Source: Paenibacillus thalictri
GTDB lineage: Bacteria; Bacillota; Bacilli; Paenibacillales; NBRC-103111
Assembly (NCBI RefSeq): GCF_004307995.1
Contig: NZ_SIRE01000011.1
Span: 62,001 to 126,000 of the forward strand
Length of the DNA stretch: 64,000 nucleotides
Direction of reading: 5' to 3'
The notes under the pieces were generated by a model. It had not been told where the DNA came from. It saw nothing but the letters and a program-made list of their open reading frames with translations, and ran no database searches. The position numbers and the translations under genes are program-made. Of this stretch, positions 35,086 through 45,033 are shown one piece after another. The first letter of the stretch is position 1. The number at the start of each line of letters is the position of its first letter.

Positions 35086-36483
35086 ATGAAACCTGCATCC
35101 CTTACACCTAAACAAATCGTAACCGAACTGGACAAATATATCGTAGGACAGAAAAAAGCGAAAAAGTCGGTGGCCGTTGCTCTTCGCAACCGATATCGCC
35201 GTAGCCTGCTGGACGAGTCGATGCGCGAGGAAATCGTGCCGAAAAACATTTTGATGATCGGCCCGACCGGCGTGGGAAAGACGGAAATCGCGCGCAGGCT
35301 GGCAAAACTTGTGCAGGCGCCGTTCATTAAGGTGGAAGCGACCAAATTCACGGAAGTCGGTTACGTCGGGCGGGATGTGGAAGCAATGGTTCGGGATCTC
35401 GTCGAAACATCCATTCGGATGGTGAAGGCGGAACGGACGGAAGGCTTAAAAGACAAAGCCGAGCAGATGGCCAACGAACGCATTGTGACGATCTTGGTGC
35501 CCAACCCGAACAAGCAAAAAAGCCAGCGCAACCCGCTGGAGATGATATTCGGTGGGCAGCAGCAGTCCGGCGATACGGATAGCGATACGGATTACGCGCT
35601 GCTGTCGCGAAGAGATCAGGTGCGCGAGCAGCTGAAAAAAGGCGAACTGGAAAATGACATCATTGAAATTGAAGTGGAAGACAACAGCCCTACGATGCTT
35701 GACATGTTGTCGGGCGGGCAAGGCAACGATCAGGCCGGCATGAATATGCAGGAGCTGTTCGGGAGTCTGATGCCGAAGAAAACGAAGAAAAGAAAACTTC
35801 CGATAAAAGAAGCGCGTAAGGTGCTGATTCAGGAGGAAGCCCAAAAACTGCTGGATATGGATGAAGTGATTCAGGACTCGGTCAGCAGGGCGGAGCAATC
35901 CGGGATTATTTTCATCGACGAAATCGACAAAATCTGCAGTACCGGCAGAGGCAGCGGTCCTGATGTATCCCGTGAGGGCGTGCAGCGTGATATCCTTCCC
36001 ATTGTCGAAGGATCGACGATTATGACCAAATACGGTCCCGTCAAAACGGATTATATTCTGTTTATTGCCGCGGGCGCGTTTCATATAGCGAAACCATCCG
36101 ATTTAATCCCGGAACTTCAGGGCAGGTTCCCTATTCGGGTGGAGCTGAGCAGTTTGACTCAAGACGATCTGGTTTCCATTCTGAAGGAGCCTAAGAACGC
36201 GCTGACCAAACAATACACCGCATTGCTTGAAACCGAAGGAATCAAGATTGAATTTTCGGATGAAGCCATTGCGGAAATCGCCCGCATCGCGGCGGAAGTG
36301 AACCAGAACACCGACAACATCGGCGCTCGCCGATTGCATACCATTTTGGAGAAGCTGCTGGAGGACCTTTCGTTCGAAGCGCCTGAACTTACGCTAGAGG
36401 GTATGGTCATCACTCCTGAATACGTGAAAGATAAGCTTTCCGACATTGTGCAAAATCGTGATTTGAGCCATTACATTTTATAG
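35086..36483 (+). CDS. hslU: ATP-dependent protease ATPase subunit HslU (ClpY)
   Basis: HslU is the AAA+ unfoldase that feeds HslV. The 465 residues begin with [20 protein letters not shown] and carry Walker [16 protein letters not shown] near residue 65, the intermediate domain (about 110-235) and Walker [12 protein letters not shown], followed by [19 protein letters not shown]. The C-terminus RDLSHYIL is the conserved tail that docks into HslV. AAAGGAGGC lies 7 bases before the ATG. It is followed 76 bases later by codY. Confidence 0.97.
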   Translation: MKPASLTPKQIVTELDKYIVGQKKAKKSVAVALRNRYRRSLLDESMREEIVPKNILMIGPTGVGKTEIARRLAKLVQAPFIKVEATKFTEVGYVGRDVEAMVRDLVETSIRMVKAERTEGLKDKAEQMANERIVTILVPNPNKQKSQRNPLEMIFGGQQQSGDTDSDTDYALLSRRDQVREQLKKGELENDIIEIEVEDNSPTMLDMLSGGQGNDQAGMNMQELFGSLMPKKTKKRKLPIKEARKVLIQEEAQKLLDMDEVIQDSVSRAEQSGIIFIDEIDKICSTGRGSGPDVSREGVQRDILPIVEGSTIMTKYGPVKTDYILFIAAGAFHIAKPSDLIPELQGRFPIRVELSSLTQDDLVSILKEPKNALTKQYTALLETEGIKIEFSDEAIAEIARIAAEVNQNTDNIGARRLHTILEKLLEDLSFEAPELTLEGMVITPEYVKDKLSDIVQNRDLSHYIL

Positions 36484-36559
36484 TAAGGACCGCTAAAACC
36501 GTGAAAGCAACTTCCTAATCGATATGGTTTTGGCGGTTGGAGATTTGGAGGCAATAGAA

Positions 36560-37333
36560 ATGACCTTGCTCAATAAGACTAGAAGGCTAAACAGACTGCT
36601 GCAAAAGGAAGCCGGGAATCCCGTCAGTTTTTTGGATATGGCGGAAGTGCTTAGCGATATATTAAGTGCGGACATCTTTGTGGTCAGCCGTAAAGGCAAA
36701 ATTTTAGGCAACGCCTTGTATAGCTTGGCGTCAAAAGCAAATATGGATGCAGATATTTGGCAGGAAAAACGGTTTCCGCAAGCTTATAACGAGCTGTTGC
36801 TGAAGGTGAGCGAAACCTCCTCCAATCTGGATAAAACAAGCGAATACAATTTCTATCATATTATAAACGATAGTTCTCCATTTTTTGTTACTATAGTCCC
36901 TGTTCTGGGAGCGGGTGAACGGTTGGGAACGCTGATTTTAACGAAGCGGGATCAGTCGTTTATCGATGACGACCTAGTTCTGGCGGAGTATGGCTCGACG
37001 GTAGTAGCGATGGAAATTTTGCGTGAAAAAGCGGAGCAGATCGAAGTGGAGGCACGCAGCAAGGCTGTCGTGCAAGTAGCTGTCGGATCGCTTTCGTTCA
37101 GCGAATTGGAAGCTGTTGAGCATATTTTCGAGGAACTGGAAGGCTCCGAGGGGTTGCTGGTGGCGAGTAAAATTGCCGATCGAGTCGGAATCACCCGTTC
37201 CGTCATCGTTAATGCTTTGCGTAAATTGGAAAGTGCGGGTGTGATCGAAACGCGCTCATTAGGTATGAAGGGAACATATATTCGCATACTTAACGACCAG
37301 TTAGTCCATGCTATTGAGAAGAAAAAGATGTAA
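36560..37333 (+). CDS. codY: GTP-sensing global transcription regulator CodY
   Basis: CodY represses starvation, transport and motility genes when GTP and branched-chain amino acids are plentiful. The 257 residues have the GAF-type sensor (about 1-155) and a winged helix-turn-helix near the C-terminus: [20 protein letters not shown], then [20 protein letters not shown]. The ATG at 36560 follows GGAGG by 8 bases; an in-frame start at 36524 precedes the site. It lies between hslVU and the fla/che operon, as in Bacillus, where CodY acts on that operon. Confidence 0.96.
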   Translation: MTLLNKTRRLNRLLQKEAGNPVSFLDMAEVLSDILSADIFVVSRKGKILGNALYSLASKANMDADIWQEKRFPQAYNELLLKVSETSSNLDKTSEYNFYHIINDSSPFFVTIVPVLGAGERLGTLILTKRDQSFIDDDLVLAEYGSTVVAMEILREKAEQIEVEARSKAVVQVAVGSLSFSELEAVEHIFEELEGSEGLLVASKIADRVGITRSVIVNALRKLESAGVIETRSLGMKGTYIRILNDQLVHAIEKKKM

Positions 37334-37366
37334 ATTGTGAATTATATAGTCATTTTTTTGTAAATT

Positions 37367-37397
37367 AAGCCCTATCATTTAAAGATAGGGCTTTTTT
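37367..37397 (+). terminator. Rho-independent terminator after codY
   Basis: AAGCCCTATC and GATAGGGCTT form a perfect 10-base stem followed by TTTT. Confidence 0.93.
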
Positions 37398-37458
37398 CAT
37401 CTTGCAATGTTTTACATCTTTATTCAAGATAGAAATAGTTCACAACGAATGAATACAA

Positions 37459-37487
37459 TTGCTCCCAATGAGCACCAATCGTATATT
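37459..37487 (+). promoter_or_regulatory. Probable promoter of the fla/che operon
   Basis: TTGCTC at 37459-37464 and TATATT at 37482-37487, 17 bases apart. A short inverted repeat (TGCTC..GAGCA, 37460-37474) overlaps the -35 box and could be an operator. No convincing sigma-D promoter was seen. Confidence 0.5.
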
Positions 37488-37580
37488 TTTTTCTATAAAT
37501 CTGTCGAATAGAGGAGGATATTATATTACGTTTGTTGAATATGAAGTTAGGCAATTCACGAGTGAAGGTAGGTAAAAGGT

Positions 37581-37985
37581 ATGTTTTTGCTGAATAAACC
37601 TAGTTTTCAATTAATGGAACGGTCGCTTGATGCATCGACATTGCGGCAAAAAGTGATATCAAATAATGTCGCAAATGTCGATACGCCCTATTATAAGAGG
37701 TCGGAAGTCCGCTTTGAGGAACTGCTGGAGCAGCAGATGAACGGGAGCAGTCTGGAAGGGCGCAGAACCGATCCCAGGCATTTCTACATAGGCCGGCCTG
37801 CACAGCCGGTTCAGCCGGAGGTAGTCTCGGACGGAAATACGTCGATTAACAACAACCTCAATAATGTGGATGTGGATTATGAGATGTCATTAATGGCCAA
37901 AAACCAGCTTCGTTATAACGTGGTCGTACAGGAATTAAACAGCGAGTTGAAAAGGGTAAGAACTGCGATTGAGGGGAGAAGATAA
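37581..37985 (+). CDS. flgB: Flagellar basal-body rod protein FlgB
   Basis: FlgB is a proximal rod subunit assembled outside the membrane through the flagellar export gate. The 134 residues have the rod-protein N-terminus (LRQKVISNNVANVDTPYYKR, then SEVRFEELL) and a C-terminal helix (DVDYEMSLMAKNQLRYNVVV). GAAGGTAGG lies before the ATG. It opens the fla/che operon; a strong GAGGAGG at 37511 further upstream may serve a short upstream frame (see findings). Confidence 0.95.
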   Translation: MFLLNKPSFQLMERSLDASTLRQKVISNNVANVDTPYYKRSEVRFEELLEQQMNGSSLEGRRTDPRHFYIGRPAQPVQPEVVSDGNTSINNNLNNVDVDYEMSLMAKNQLRYNVVVQELNSELKRVRTAIEGRR

Positions 37986-37988
37986 TAA

Positions 37989-38438
37989 ATGAGACTTACC
38001 AACGGTTTTGACATCAGCGCTTCTGCATTAACTGCACAGCGCCTTCGGATGGATGTCGCCTCATCTAACATCGCCAATGCGGATACGACAAGAGGAAGGC
38101 TGGAAAACGGAAAGTGGGTCCCTTACCAGCGGAAGCTGGTGACGATGGCTCCCAAATCGCAGCCGACCTTTGCACAAACGCTGCAATCCGCCATGACGGA
38201 TGGGACTGGAGAAGGAGTGAAGATCACCAAAATCTTCGAAGATACTTCACCGTTTAAGCAGGTTTACGATCCGAATCATCCGGATTCCGATGAGAATGGG
38301 TACGTGATGATGCCTAACGTAGACGTGCTTAAAGAAATGGTCGATATGATGTCGGCATCCAGATCTTATGAGGCGAACGTTACCGCTTTAAATGCTTCTA
38401 AATCGTTAATTACGAAAGCAATGGAAATCGGCAGATAA
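37989..38438 (+). CDS. flgC: Flagellar basal-body rod protein FlgC
   Basis: FlgC is the second proximal rod protein. The 149 residues show FDISASALTAQRLRMDVASS, IANADTTRGRL, and the C-terminal MPNVDVLKEMVDMMSASRSY followed by EANVTALNASKSL, typical of FlgC. The ATG is 10 bases after GAGGGGAG and only 3 bases after the flgB stop. Confidence 0.96.
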   Translation: MRLTNGFDISASALTAQRLRMDVASSNIANADTTRGRLENGKWVPYQRKLVTMAPKSQPTFAQTLQSAMTDGTGEGVKITKIFEDTSPFKQVYDPNHPDSDENGYVMMPNVDVLKEMVDMMSASRSYEANVTALNASKSLITKAMEIGR

Positions 38439-38457
38439 AATATAGAGGGGTGAGCAC

Positions 38458-38766
38458 ATGCTGGATAAAATTTCCGCCTTGCCGTTGAAGGCTGCGGCTA
38501 TCACCGAAAAAAACGAAGGCGCGCGCGTGAGTGCGGCGCAGTTGTCGGATCAGTTCGGTGCCTTTTTGAACGATGCGATTGCAAACTTGAACAACCAGCA
38601 GGCTACGGTAGATAAGCTGAGCGATCAATTTGTAAAGGGTGAGCTGTCCGATGTGCACCAGCTGCTAATCGCTTCGGAGAAATCGTCGCTTGGGTTGGAA
38701 CTGACCGTGCAGGTTCGCAATAAAGTGATCGAGGCTTATCAGGAGATCATGAGGATGCAGGTTTAA
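38458..38766 (+). CDS. fliE: Flagellar hook-basal body complex protein FliE
   Basis: FliE joins the MS ring to the rod. The 102 residues match the family length. The C-terminal half VHQLLIASEKSSLGLELTVQ followed by VRNKVIEAYQEIMRMQV is the standard FliE signature. GAGGGGTGAG lies 5 bases before the ATG. It lies 19 bases after flgC. Confidence 0.95.
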   Translation: MLDKISALPLKAAAITEKNEGARVSAAQLSDQFGAFLNDAIANLNNQQATVDKLSDQFVKGELSDVHQLLIASEKSSLGLELTVQVRNKVIEAYQEIMRMQV

Positions 38767-38814
38767 TAGACGAAAGAGATTGCTTAAGCGACGGTTTCTG
38801 GATGGGGTGGAATA

Positions 38815-40419
38815 GTGAACGAGAATATGGTCCGATATTGGGATCGAGTTACCCAGTATTGGAATAAGTTTAGTAAAACACAGAAAATCACTTTTATTGC
38901 CACGGTCGTGTTAGTGATCTTGACAGTCGGCATTATCAGTTACAACTTTTCAAAAACCGAATATGCGCTTGCTTATACAAATCTTCAGCCAAGCGACGCG
39001 GCGGCGATCAAAGGTTATCTGGATAGCTCCAAAATCCCGTATCAATTGAGTGAAGACGGCAAAAGCATCGGAGTTCCAAGAAGTCAGGTCGCCTCGGTGA
39101 AATTGGCGGTCGAATCGCAAGGACTAAACAAAAACGGCAATGTCGGATACGGAGCGTTTAGCGAAAGCAAGGCGTTTGGCACGACGGATAAAGAATTTAA
39201 TGTAAAATACATTAATGCGGTTCAAGGGGAACTGCAGCAGCTCATTAATCAGAACAACGCTATTGCAAGTTCGAAAGTACTGATCAGCTTGCCGGAGGAA
39301 ACGGTTCTTCTCCCTAAAGGTAAAGAGAAAGAGAAGGCATCGGCTTCGGTTGTGCTGAATGTAAAGCAGGGCTATACGTTAGATCAAAGCAAAGTCGATA
39401 CAATGTACAATCTCGTTTCGCACAGTATTCAAGGCTTGCCGATCGAAAACATTACGATTTCGGATCAGAATGGCGAACCGCTTGCTTATTCGAAGTCAAA
39501 CAATAAGCTTTCCGCAGGTAATCTAGCGACACAGCAATTTGAAGTTAACAACCAATTCAGAAGTGAGATTCAACGTACGGTTCAGCAAATGCTGGGGGCG
39601 ATTTTAGGAAGAGACAAAGTCATTGTCAATGTATTCTCAACGATGAACTTTGATCAACGCAATAGCCGTGAACAATTGGTGACGGCTCCTAATACCATAG
39701 ATCAAAAAGGTTTAGAGATTTCAGTTCAAGAGATTCAAAAGAATTACACCGGAGATAACGGTGCGGCAGCCGGTGGCGTGCCCGGTACGGGACAAACGGA
39801 CGTACCCGGGTATCCTGGAAGTTCGAACAATGGGAATACGAAATCCGAGGAATTGCAAAAAACAGTTAATTTGGAAGTTAACCATATTACCAATGAGATT
39901 GTGGCTACACCGTATGTCGTTAAAGACTTGACGATCAATGTGGGCATCGAACCACCTGTTCCTAATGATCCTAACTCGTTAACTCAGGAAACCAAAGATG
40001 CAGTGCAGAAGATTTTAGTCAACATCGTGAGAGCGGCTTTGGCTGACAACAAGCAAACGTTGACGGATCAGGACTTGAACAACAAGGTGAGCGTATTCGC
40101 ACATTCTTTCGCGAGACCAAATTCCGATCAAGCCATCAACTCCAATCAGGCGCTGCTCTACGGCGGGCTTGGAGGCATCGCACTTGCTCTTATCGCCGGC
40201 GGGATTTATGCGATCGTGCGTAGAAGAAGAGCTGCGCGGCTTGCTGCGGAAGCGGAAGAACTGGCAGCAGCAGCGGCTCCGCCTAAAGTCGAGTTCCCGA
40301 CAATTGATATTGATAATGTGAGTAACGAGAATCAAGTGCGCAAGCAGCTTGAACAGCTGGCGAAGAAAAAACCGGAGGACTTTGTCAATTTGCTGCGTAC
40401 TTGGTTAGTAGATGAATAG
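38815..40419 (+). CDS. fliF: Flagellar MS-ring protein FliF
   Basis: FliF forms the membrane MS ring that anchors the basal body. The 534 residues have one N-terminal membrane helix (about 25-43, FIATVVLVILTVGIISYNF), the ring-building domains (LISLPEETVLLPKGKEKEKA, ASVVLNVKQGYTL), a Gly/Pro-rich insertion (about 315-345), a second helix (about 443-465) and a C-terminal FliG-binding tail (KPEDFVNLLRTWLVDE). The start is GTG after GGGGTGG. Confidence 0.96.
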   Translation: MNENMVRYWDRVTQYWNKFSKTQKITFIATVVLVILTVGIISYNFSKTEYALAYTNLQPSDAAAIKGYLDSSKIPYQLSEDGKSIGVPRSQVASVKLAVESQGLNKNGNVGYGAFSESKAFGTTDKEFNVKYINAVQGELQQLINQNNAIASSKVLISLPEETVLLPKGKEKEKASASVVLNVKQGYTLDQSKVDTMYNLVSHSIQGLPIENITISDQNGEPLAYSKSNNKLSAGNLATQQFEVNNQFRSEIQRTVQQMLGAILGRDKVIVNVFSTMNFDQRNSREQLVTAPNTIDQKGLEISVQEIQKNYTGDNGAAAGGVPGTGQTDVPGYPGSSNNGNTKSEELQKTVNLEVNHITNEIVATPYVVKDLTINVGIEPPVPNDPNSLTQETKDAVQKILVNIVRAALADNKQTLTDQDLNNKVSVFAHSFARPNSDQAINSNQALLYGGLGGIALALIAGGIYAIVRRRRAARLAAEAEELAAAAAPPKVEFPTIDIDNVSNENQVRKQLEQLAKKKPEDFVNLLRTWLVDE

Positions 40420-40431
40420 GGGTGTACGGGT

Positions 40432-41448
40432 TTGGCTAAGGCTCAGCAACAAAACTTGACCGGGCGTCAGAAAGCGGCCATTCTATTAATCAGCTTGGGG
40501 CCGGAAGTTTCGGCTCAAATTTTCAAACATTTAAGAGATGAGGAGATCGAACAGCTTACTCTTGAAATTGCCAACGTCCGTAAAGTAGATAATGAAGAAA
40601 AAGAAGCGATTTTGCATGAGTTTCATCAAATCTGTTTGGCGCAGGAATTCATTTCGCAAGGCGGTATTTCTTACGCCAAGGAAATTTTGGAGAAAGCGCT
40701 TGGCTCGCAGAAAGCTTTTGATATCATTAACCGTCTGACGGCAACGCTGCAAGTGCGGCCGTTTGATTTTGCCCGAAAAGCTGAACCTGCCCAAATTTTA
40801 AACTTTATTCAAAATGAGAACTCGCAAACAATCGCCTTGGTCCTGGCGTATTTGCAGCCGGAGCAAGCTTCGATCATCTTGTCTTCGCTGCCACAGGAGA
40901 AGCAAGCCGATGTTGCCAAACGGATCGCGCTGATGGACAGCACATCTCCGGAAGTTATCAGCCAAGTCGAACGTGTGCTTGAGCAGAAACTTTCGGCGAC
41001 GGTCACTCAGGATTACTCCAATGCCGGCGGTATTGCCGCTATCGTACAAATATTAAACGGCGTAGACCGCGGTACGGAACGCACCATTCTCGACTCGCTG
41101 GAAATTCAGGATCCTGAATTGGCCGAAGAAATCAAGAAGCGGATGTTTGTCTTTGAAGATATCGTCAATATCGACAACCGTTCGATTCAAAGAATTATTC
41201 GCGACATCGAAAATGCCGATCTTCAGCTTGCGCTTAAAGTGGCCAGCGAAGAAGTGCGTGATGCGATCTTTAAAAATATGTCTAAACGGATGGCTGATAC
41301 ATTTAAAGAAGAAATGGAATACATGGGTCCTGTACGCTTGCGTGATGTTGAAGAAGCTCAGACGCGTATTGTTGCCACGATTCGCCGACTGGAAGAAGCC
41401 GGTGAAATTATTATAGCCCGTGGTGGAGGAGATGATATTATTGTCTAA
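40432..41448 (+). CDS. fliG: Flagellar motor switch protein FliG
   Basis: FliG links the MS ring to the C ring and receives torque from MotA. The 338 residues begin LTGRQKAAILLISLGPEVSA; the middle domain carries EKQAD-type FliM-binding sequence (LPQEKQADVAKRIALM), and the C-terminal torque helix reads QRIIRDIENADLQLALK. The start is TTG, 7 bases after AGGGGTG. Its last 8 bases overlap the proposed fliH start. Confidence 0.97.
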   Translation: MAKAQQQNLTGRQKAAILLISLGPEVSAQIFKHLRDEEIEQLTLEIANVRKVDNEEKEAILHEFHQICLAQEFISQGGISYAKEILEKALGSQKAFDIINRLTATLQVRPFDFARKAEPAQILNFIQNENSQTIALVLAYLQPEQASIILSSLPQEKQADVAKRIALMDSTSPEVISQVERVLEQKLSATVTQDYSNAGGIAAIVQILNGVDRGTERTILDSLEIQDPELAEEIKKRMFVFEDIVNIDNRSIQRIIRDIENADLQLALKVASEEVRDAIFKNMSKRMADTFKEEMEYMGPVRLRDVEEAQTRIVATIRRLEEAGEIIIARGGGDDIIV

Positions 41449-42253
41449 TGTCATCAAGTTTTTCCAGTATACCCCGGTTGAGGATAAGGTATTAGTTGAA
41501 AGTGGCGCCAAACAAACTGCAAATGTGGAAGATGAGCCATCGGACAATGCCGAAGGCGAGCAACTTTTGCAGGAAGCTGCGGCACTTAAGGAACAAATTT
41601 TGCAGGATGCCGAGTCCTACGCCGACCAGCAAGTGCGCGATGCCATGGAGGAAGCCGCACGGATCCGGGAACAAGCCGATGCCGAAATTCGTGAATGGTG
41701 GGACCAAAGACGCAGTCAAGACAGCCAGCATGTCGAAACATCTAAGCAGAACGGTTTTGATCAAGGTTATGCAGCCGGGTTGGCTCAAGCAGAGCAGCAA
41801 GTCAAACTTCAATTCAAAGATTTGATCGATCAAGCAAAAGCGATTTTGGAGCAATCATACCGCTTGAAAGAGCAGACCATCCAAGAGTCGGAGCCTTTCC
41901 TGATCGAGCTCAGCTGTGCCATTGCGGAGAAGATAGTCGCTCGGCAATTGACGCTGGAACCGGAGTGGACGCTTGAATTGGTTCAGAGCATTCTCACCCG
42001 GCGTAAAGAAAAGGGCATCATCACCTTGTGTGTTTCACCGCTTCATTTTGCCTACATTCAGGATGCCAAAGAAGAGCTTGTTTTGCATATCGACTCTCAA
42101 GCCGAACTGCAGATCATACCCGATGCCAGCGTAACCGATCATGGCTGCGTCGTGCGTTCTTCCTTCGGAAGTATTGATGCCCGCGTAGATACGCAGCTTC
42201 AAGAAATTAAAAATGCGTTAAGGCAGCTGGCGATTCGAAACGAGGGAATGTAA
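41441..42253 (+). CDS. fliH: Flagellar assembly protein FliH
   Basis: FliH binds and regulates the export ATPase FliI. The 270 residues are strongly charged coiled coil (about 30-150) followed by the conserved C-terminal FliH/V-ATPase-E-like domain (ELSCAIAEKIVARQLTLEPE, then DHGCVVRSSFGSIDARVDTQ). The start is set at TTG 41441 because GGAGGAG ends 9 bases before it and the product begins SNVIKFFQ as in Bacillus; longer in-frame starts from 41420 overlap the ribosome site. Confidence 0.93.
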   Translation: MSNVIKFFQYTPVEDKVLVESGAKQTANVEDEPSDNAEGEQLLQEAAALKEQILQDAESYADQQVRDAMEEAARIREQADAEIREWWDQRRSQDSQHVETSKQNGFDQGYAAGLAQAEQQVKLQFKDLIDQAKAILEQSYRLKEQTIQESEPFLIELSCAIAEKIVARQLTLEPEWTLELVQSILTRRKEKGIITLCVSPLHFAYIQDAKEELVLHIDSQAELQIIPDASVTDHGCVVRSSFGSIDARVDTQLQEIKNALRQLAIRNEGM

Positions 42254-43575
42254 TGATGAACAATACGCAAGCGGCCAAATATTTGGAGCATTTGCGCCAA
42301 ATCGATCCGATCCGGGTGAACGGAAAAGTAACCCAGGTGATCGGGTTGACTGTCGAATCGGAAGGACCGGATGCCAGCGTTGGCGATGTTTGTTACATTT
42401 ACCCGTATAAATCGCAGGAGCCCCTTAAGGCTGAGGTTGTCGGTTTCAAAAACAATAAGGTCATTTTAATGCCCTTGGGCGAGCTGCATTCGATCGGACC
42501 TGGCTGCGATGTCGTGGGAACAGGCAAGACGTTAAACGTTCAAGTTGGCCACGAACTTCTCGGCAAAGTATTGGACGGTCTGGGACAGCCGCTTGATGGA
42601 AGTTTTCTGCCATCGAGAATGACGGAGTACTCTACGAATAACGCGCCGAGCAATCCGCTCAAAAGACCAAGAGTGCTTGACCCGATCAGTGTCGGCGTAC
42701 GCTGCATCGACGGTTTGCTGACCATCGGCAAAGGCCAGCGGGTCGGTATATTCGCCGGTTCGGGTGTCGGCAAAAGTACGCTGATGGGCATGATCGCCAG
42801 AAATACGTCCGCGGATGTGAATGTGATCGCGCTCATAGGCGAACGTGGCCGTGAGGTGCTAGACTTTATCGAGAGAGATCTCGGGCCTGAAGGCTTGGCG
42901 AGATCGGTCGTCATTGTTGCAACCTCCGATCAGCCTGCGCTGATTAGGATCAAAGGCGCCTTGATTGCGACAAGCATCGCTGAATATTTCCGCGATCGCG
43001 GGCTTAACGTCATGCTGATGATGGACTCGGTGACTCGTTTTGCTATGGCGCAGCGCGAGGTGGGCCTCGCCGTCGGCGAACCTCCTGCAACACGCGGGTA
43101 CACTCCGTCGGTTTTTGCGATGCTGCCCAAACTGCTGGAGCGCTCCGGAACCGGTCCGAAAGGATCGATCACCGCTTTTTACACCGTGCTGGTTGACGGG
43201 GACGATATGAACGAGCCGATTGCCGACGCCGTGCGAGGCATCCTTGACGGACATATCGTACTCAACCGAAACATTGCGAACCGCGGCCATTATCCGGCAA
43301 TCGATGTGCTCGCAAGCGTCAGCCGGGTGATGAAAGAAATTGTTCCGCGTGAACAGCAATTGGCAGCCGAGAATTTAAAAAGGCTGATGTCTGTTTATAA
43401 AGATTCGGAAGACTTAATTAATATCGGGGCGTACCAGAAAGGTTCGAATCCGGAAATTGACGAATCGCTCGATTACATTCATTCCATCTGGGACTACACC
43501 AAGCAGCGGGTAGAGGAGAAGCTCTCATATTCAGAAGCGCAAGAACGATTAATCGCAGAATTTTACAGGGGATGA
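42253..43575 (+). CDS. fliI: Flagellum-specific ATP synthase FliI
   Basis: FliI is the hexameric ATPase of the flagellar type III export system. The 440 residues contain Walker A GSGVGKSTLMGM near residue 175, LIGERGREVLDFIERDLG, Walker B VMLMMDSVTRFAMAQREV and GEPPATRGYTPSVFAMLPKL. Its ATG shares one base with the fliH stop (TAATG); a second ATG lies one codon on. fliJ follows 9 bases later. Confidence 0.97.
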   Translation: MMNNTQAAKYLEHLRQIDPIRVNGKVTQVIGLTVESEGPDASVGDVCYIYPYKSQEPLKAEVVGFKNNKVILMPLGELHSIGPGCDVVGTGKTLNVQVGHELLGKVLDGLGQPLDGSFLPSRMTEYSTNNAPSNPLKRPRVLDPISVGVRCIDGLLTIGKGQRVGIFAGSGVGKSTLMGMIARNTSADVNVIALIGERGREVLDFIERDLGPEGLARSVVIVATSDQPALIRIKGALIATSIAEYFRDRGLNVMLMMDSVTRFAMAQREVGLAVGEPPATRGYTPSVFAMLPKLLERSGTGPKGSITAFYTVLVDGDDMNEPIADAVRGILDGHIVLNRNIANRGHYPAIDVLASVSRVMKEIVPREQQLAAENLKRLMSVYKDSEDLINIGAYQKGSNPEIDESLDYIHSIWDYTKQRVEEKLSYSEAQERLIAEFYRG

Positions 43576-43584
43576 TAATTAGCG

Positions 43585-44025
43585 ATGCGGTTCAATTATG
43601 CTTTTCAAAAAATCGTGGATTTGAAAAACAATGAAAGAACGCAGGCGGAATGGATTTTATCTCAAGCAATTGGTCAACTGCAGACAGAGCAGGGGCATTT
43701 GGCTCACCTGCATACGGCCAGAGAAGAAATGCAGGATCAGCTCATGAGTGTGTCGGCGAGTAAAGCGACCATTTCCGAGATTATGCTTCTGCAGCAGTAC
43801 GTAGAGCACATCGATACCAAGATTGTAGAAAAAAACCGACATGTCAAGCAAGCTGAAGAAGTTGTTGTCGACAAGCAAGGGCATTTGACCGATAAGATGC
43901 TTGAAGAGAAAGTATGGGTCAAAGCAAAGGAAAAAGCGCACGGTCACTTTACGGCCCGGCTGCTGCAGAAAGAACAGCAAGAGCTTGATGAGATGGCAAC
44001 AAATCGTTTTCAACGGACATTCTAG
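43585..44025 (+). CDS. fliJ: Flagellar export chaperone FliJ
   Basis: FliJ is the coiled-coil stalk of the export ATPase. The 146 residues are almost wholly helical with heptads (FAFQKIVDLK-like start FNYAFQKIVDLKNNERTQAE) and a basic C-terminus (LDEMATNRFQRTF). Length, position after fliI and composition identify it; sequence conservation is low in this family. Confidence 0.92.
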   Translation: MRFNYAFQKIVDLKNNERTQAEWILSQAIGQLQTEQGHLAHLHTAREEMQDQLMSVSASKATISEIMLLQQYVEHIDTKIVEKNRHVKQAEEVVVDKQGHLTDKMLEEKVWVKAKEKAHGHFTARLLQKEQQELDEMATNRFQRTF

Positions 44026-44072
44026 AACGAAGTAAGTGGAATTTATTGTAGTGCTTAAGAGGTGAGGAAGTC

Positions 44073-45005
44073 ATGGCAAACGCGGATGCGGAAAATTCAT
44101 CGTCCTATAGCGCATTTGAACGGTTTCTAATTTGGTTTCTCATTCCGTTTGTTTTTACATCCGTCCTGCTTGGGGTATTGCTGACGATTTTTGATTATGA
44201 CGTTAAAAACGATGTGCTCAAAACGGTAGGGAAAATTCCTTTTGTGGGGAAGGTAATCCCAAGCGCTTATACGAAGTCGGATGCGCCTGCGAGCACAGCG
44301 GCAACCAAAGCGCAACCTCAGGATGAAGAAACAAGCAACAAGGCTCAGGAGCAATTGCTGGCGACAGCCAACCAGAAACTTGCCGAGAAGGATGCCGAAT
44401 TGCAAAAGGCGGAAGCTGACATTATGCAGCGCGACCAAACGATCAAAGAACTGCAGAACCAAAAGAGCTCGCTTGACGAACAGATGAAGCAAAAAGCGCA
44501 AAAAGATGAAGAGTATTCCGCTCAAATACAGCAGTTGGCGAGTATGTATGCCAAAATGAATCCGAGCAAATCGGCGCCTATTATGGAGAACTTGACTCCA
44601 AGCGAGCAGGTGCTTGTGCTTGGGATGATGAAGCAAGATGACCGGGTGAAAATTTTGGAGAAAATGGACCCCAAAAAGGCCGCTGAAGCTTCGATCATGC
44701 TGAAGGATCAAGTTTCCGCCAAGGACCGGGAGCTGGCAGCACTCCAGGAAAGGCTGAAGCAAATGAACGGAGCAGACACTAAGGCGGCAACCAAGCTGAC
44801 CAAGGATGATTTAGGCAGCACTTTCGCTAATATGACGCCGAAAAGTGCGGCAACGGTGCTTTTGGAAATGCAAAACAATAGTCCGGACAAAGTGATTTCG
44901 ATCCTGAGTTCCATGGATAGTGCAGGGCGTTCCAAAATTATTACGGCAATGTCGGAGCAGTCGAAGGAAACCGCTGCGTTGATTTCCGCCAGACTTGCTC
45001 AGTAA
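44073..45005 (+). CDS. ylxF: YlxF/MotE-like flagellar operon protein
   Basis: A 310-residue membrane-anchored protein. One helix near residues 20-42 (FLIPFVFTSVLLGVLLTIF) is followed by a coiled coil (about 85-150) and a C-terminal part with two repeated modules, AKMNPSKSAPIMENLTPSEQ and FANMTPKSAATVLLEMQNNS, resembling MgtE N-domain/MotE repeats. YlxF is encoded between fliJ and fliK in Bacilli; a role in motor or export is inferred, not known. AGGTGAGG precedes the ATG. Confidence 0.85.
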   Translation: MANADAENSSSYSAFERFLIWFLIPFVFTSVLLGVLLTIFDYDVKNDVLKTVGKIPFVGKVIPSAYTKSDAPASTAATKAQPQDEETSNKAQEQLLATANQKLAEKDAELQKAEADIMQRDQTIKELQNQKSSLDEQMKQKAQKDEEYSAQIQQLASMYAKMNPSKSAPIMENLTPSEQVLVLGMMKQDDRVKILEKMDPKKAAEASIMLKDQVSAKDRELAALQERLKQMNGADTKAATKLTKDDLGSTFANMTPKSAATVLLEMQNNSPDKVISILSSMDSAGRSKIITAMSEQSKETAALISARLAQ

Positions 45006-45033
45006 ACCGATTTGAAGGGAGGTGAAACTAAAC

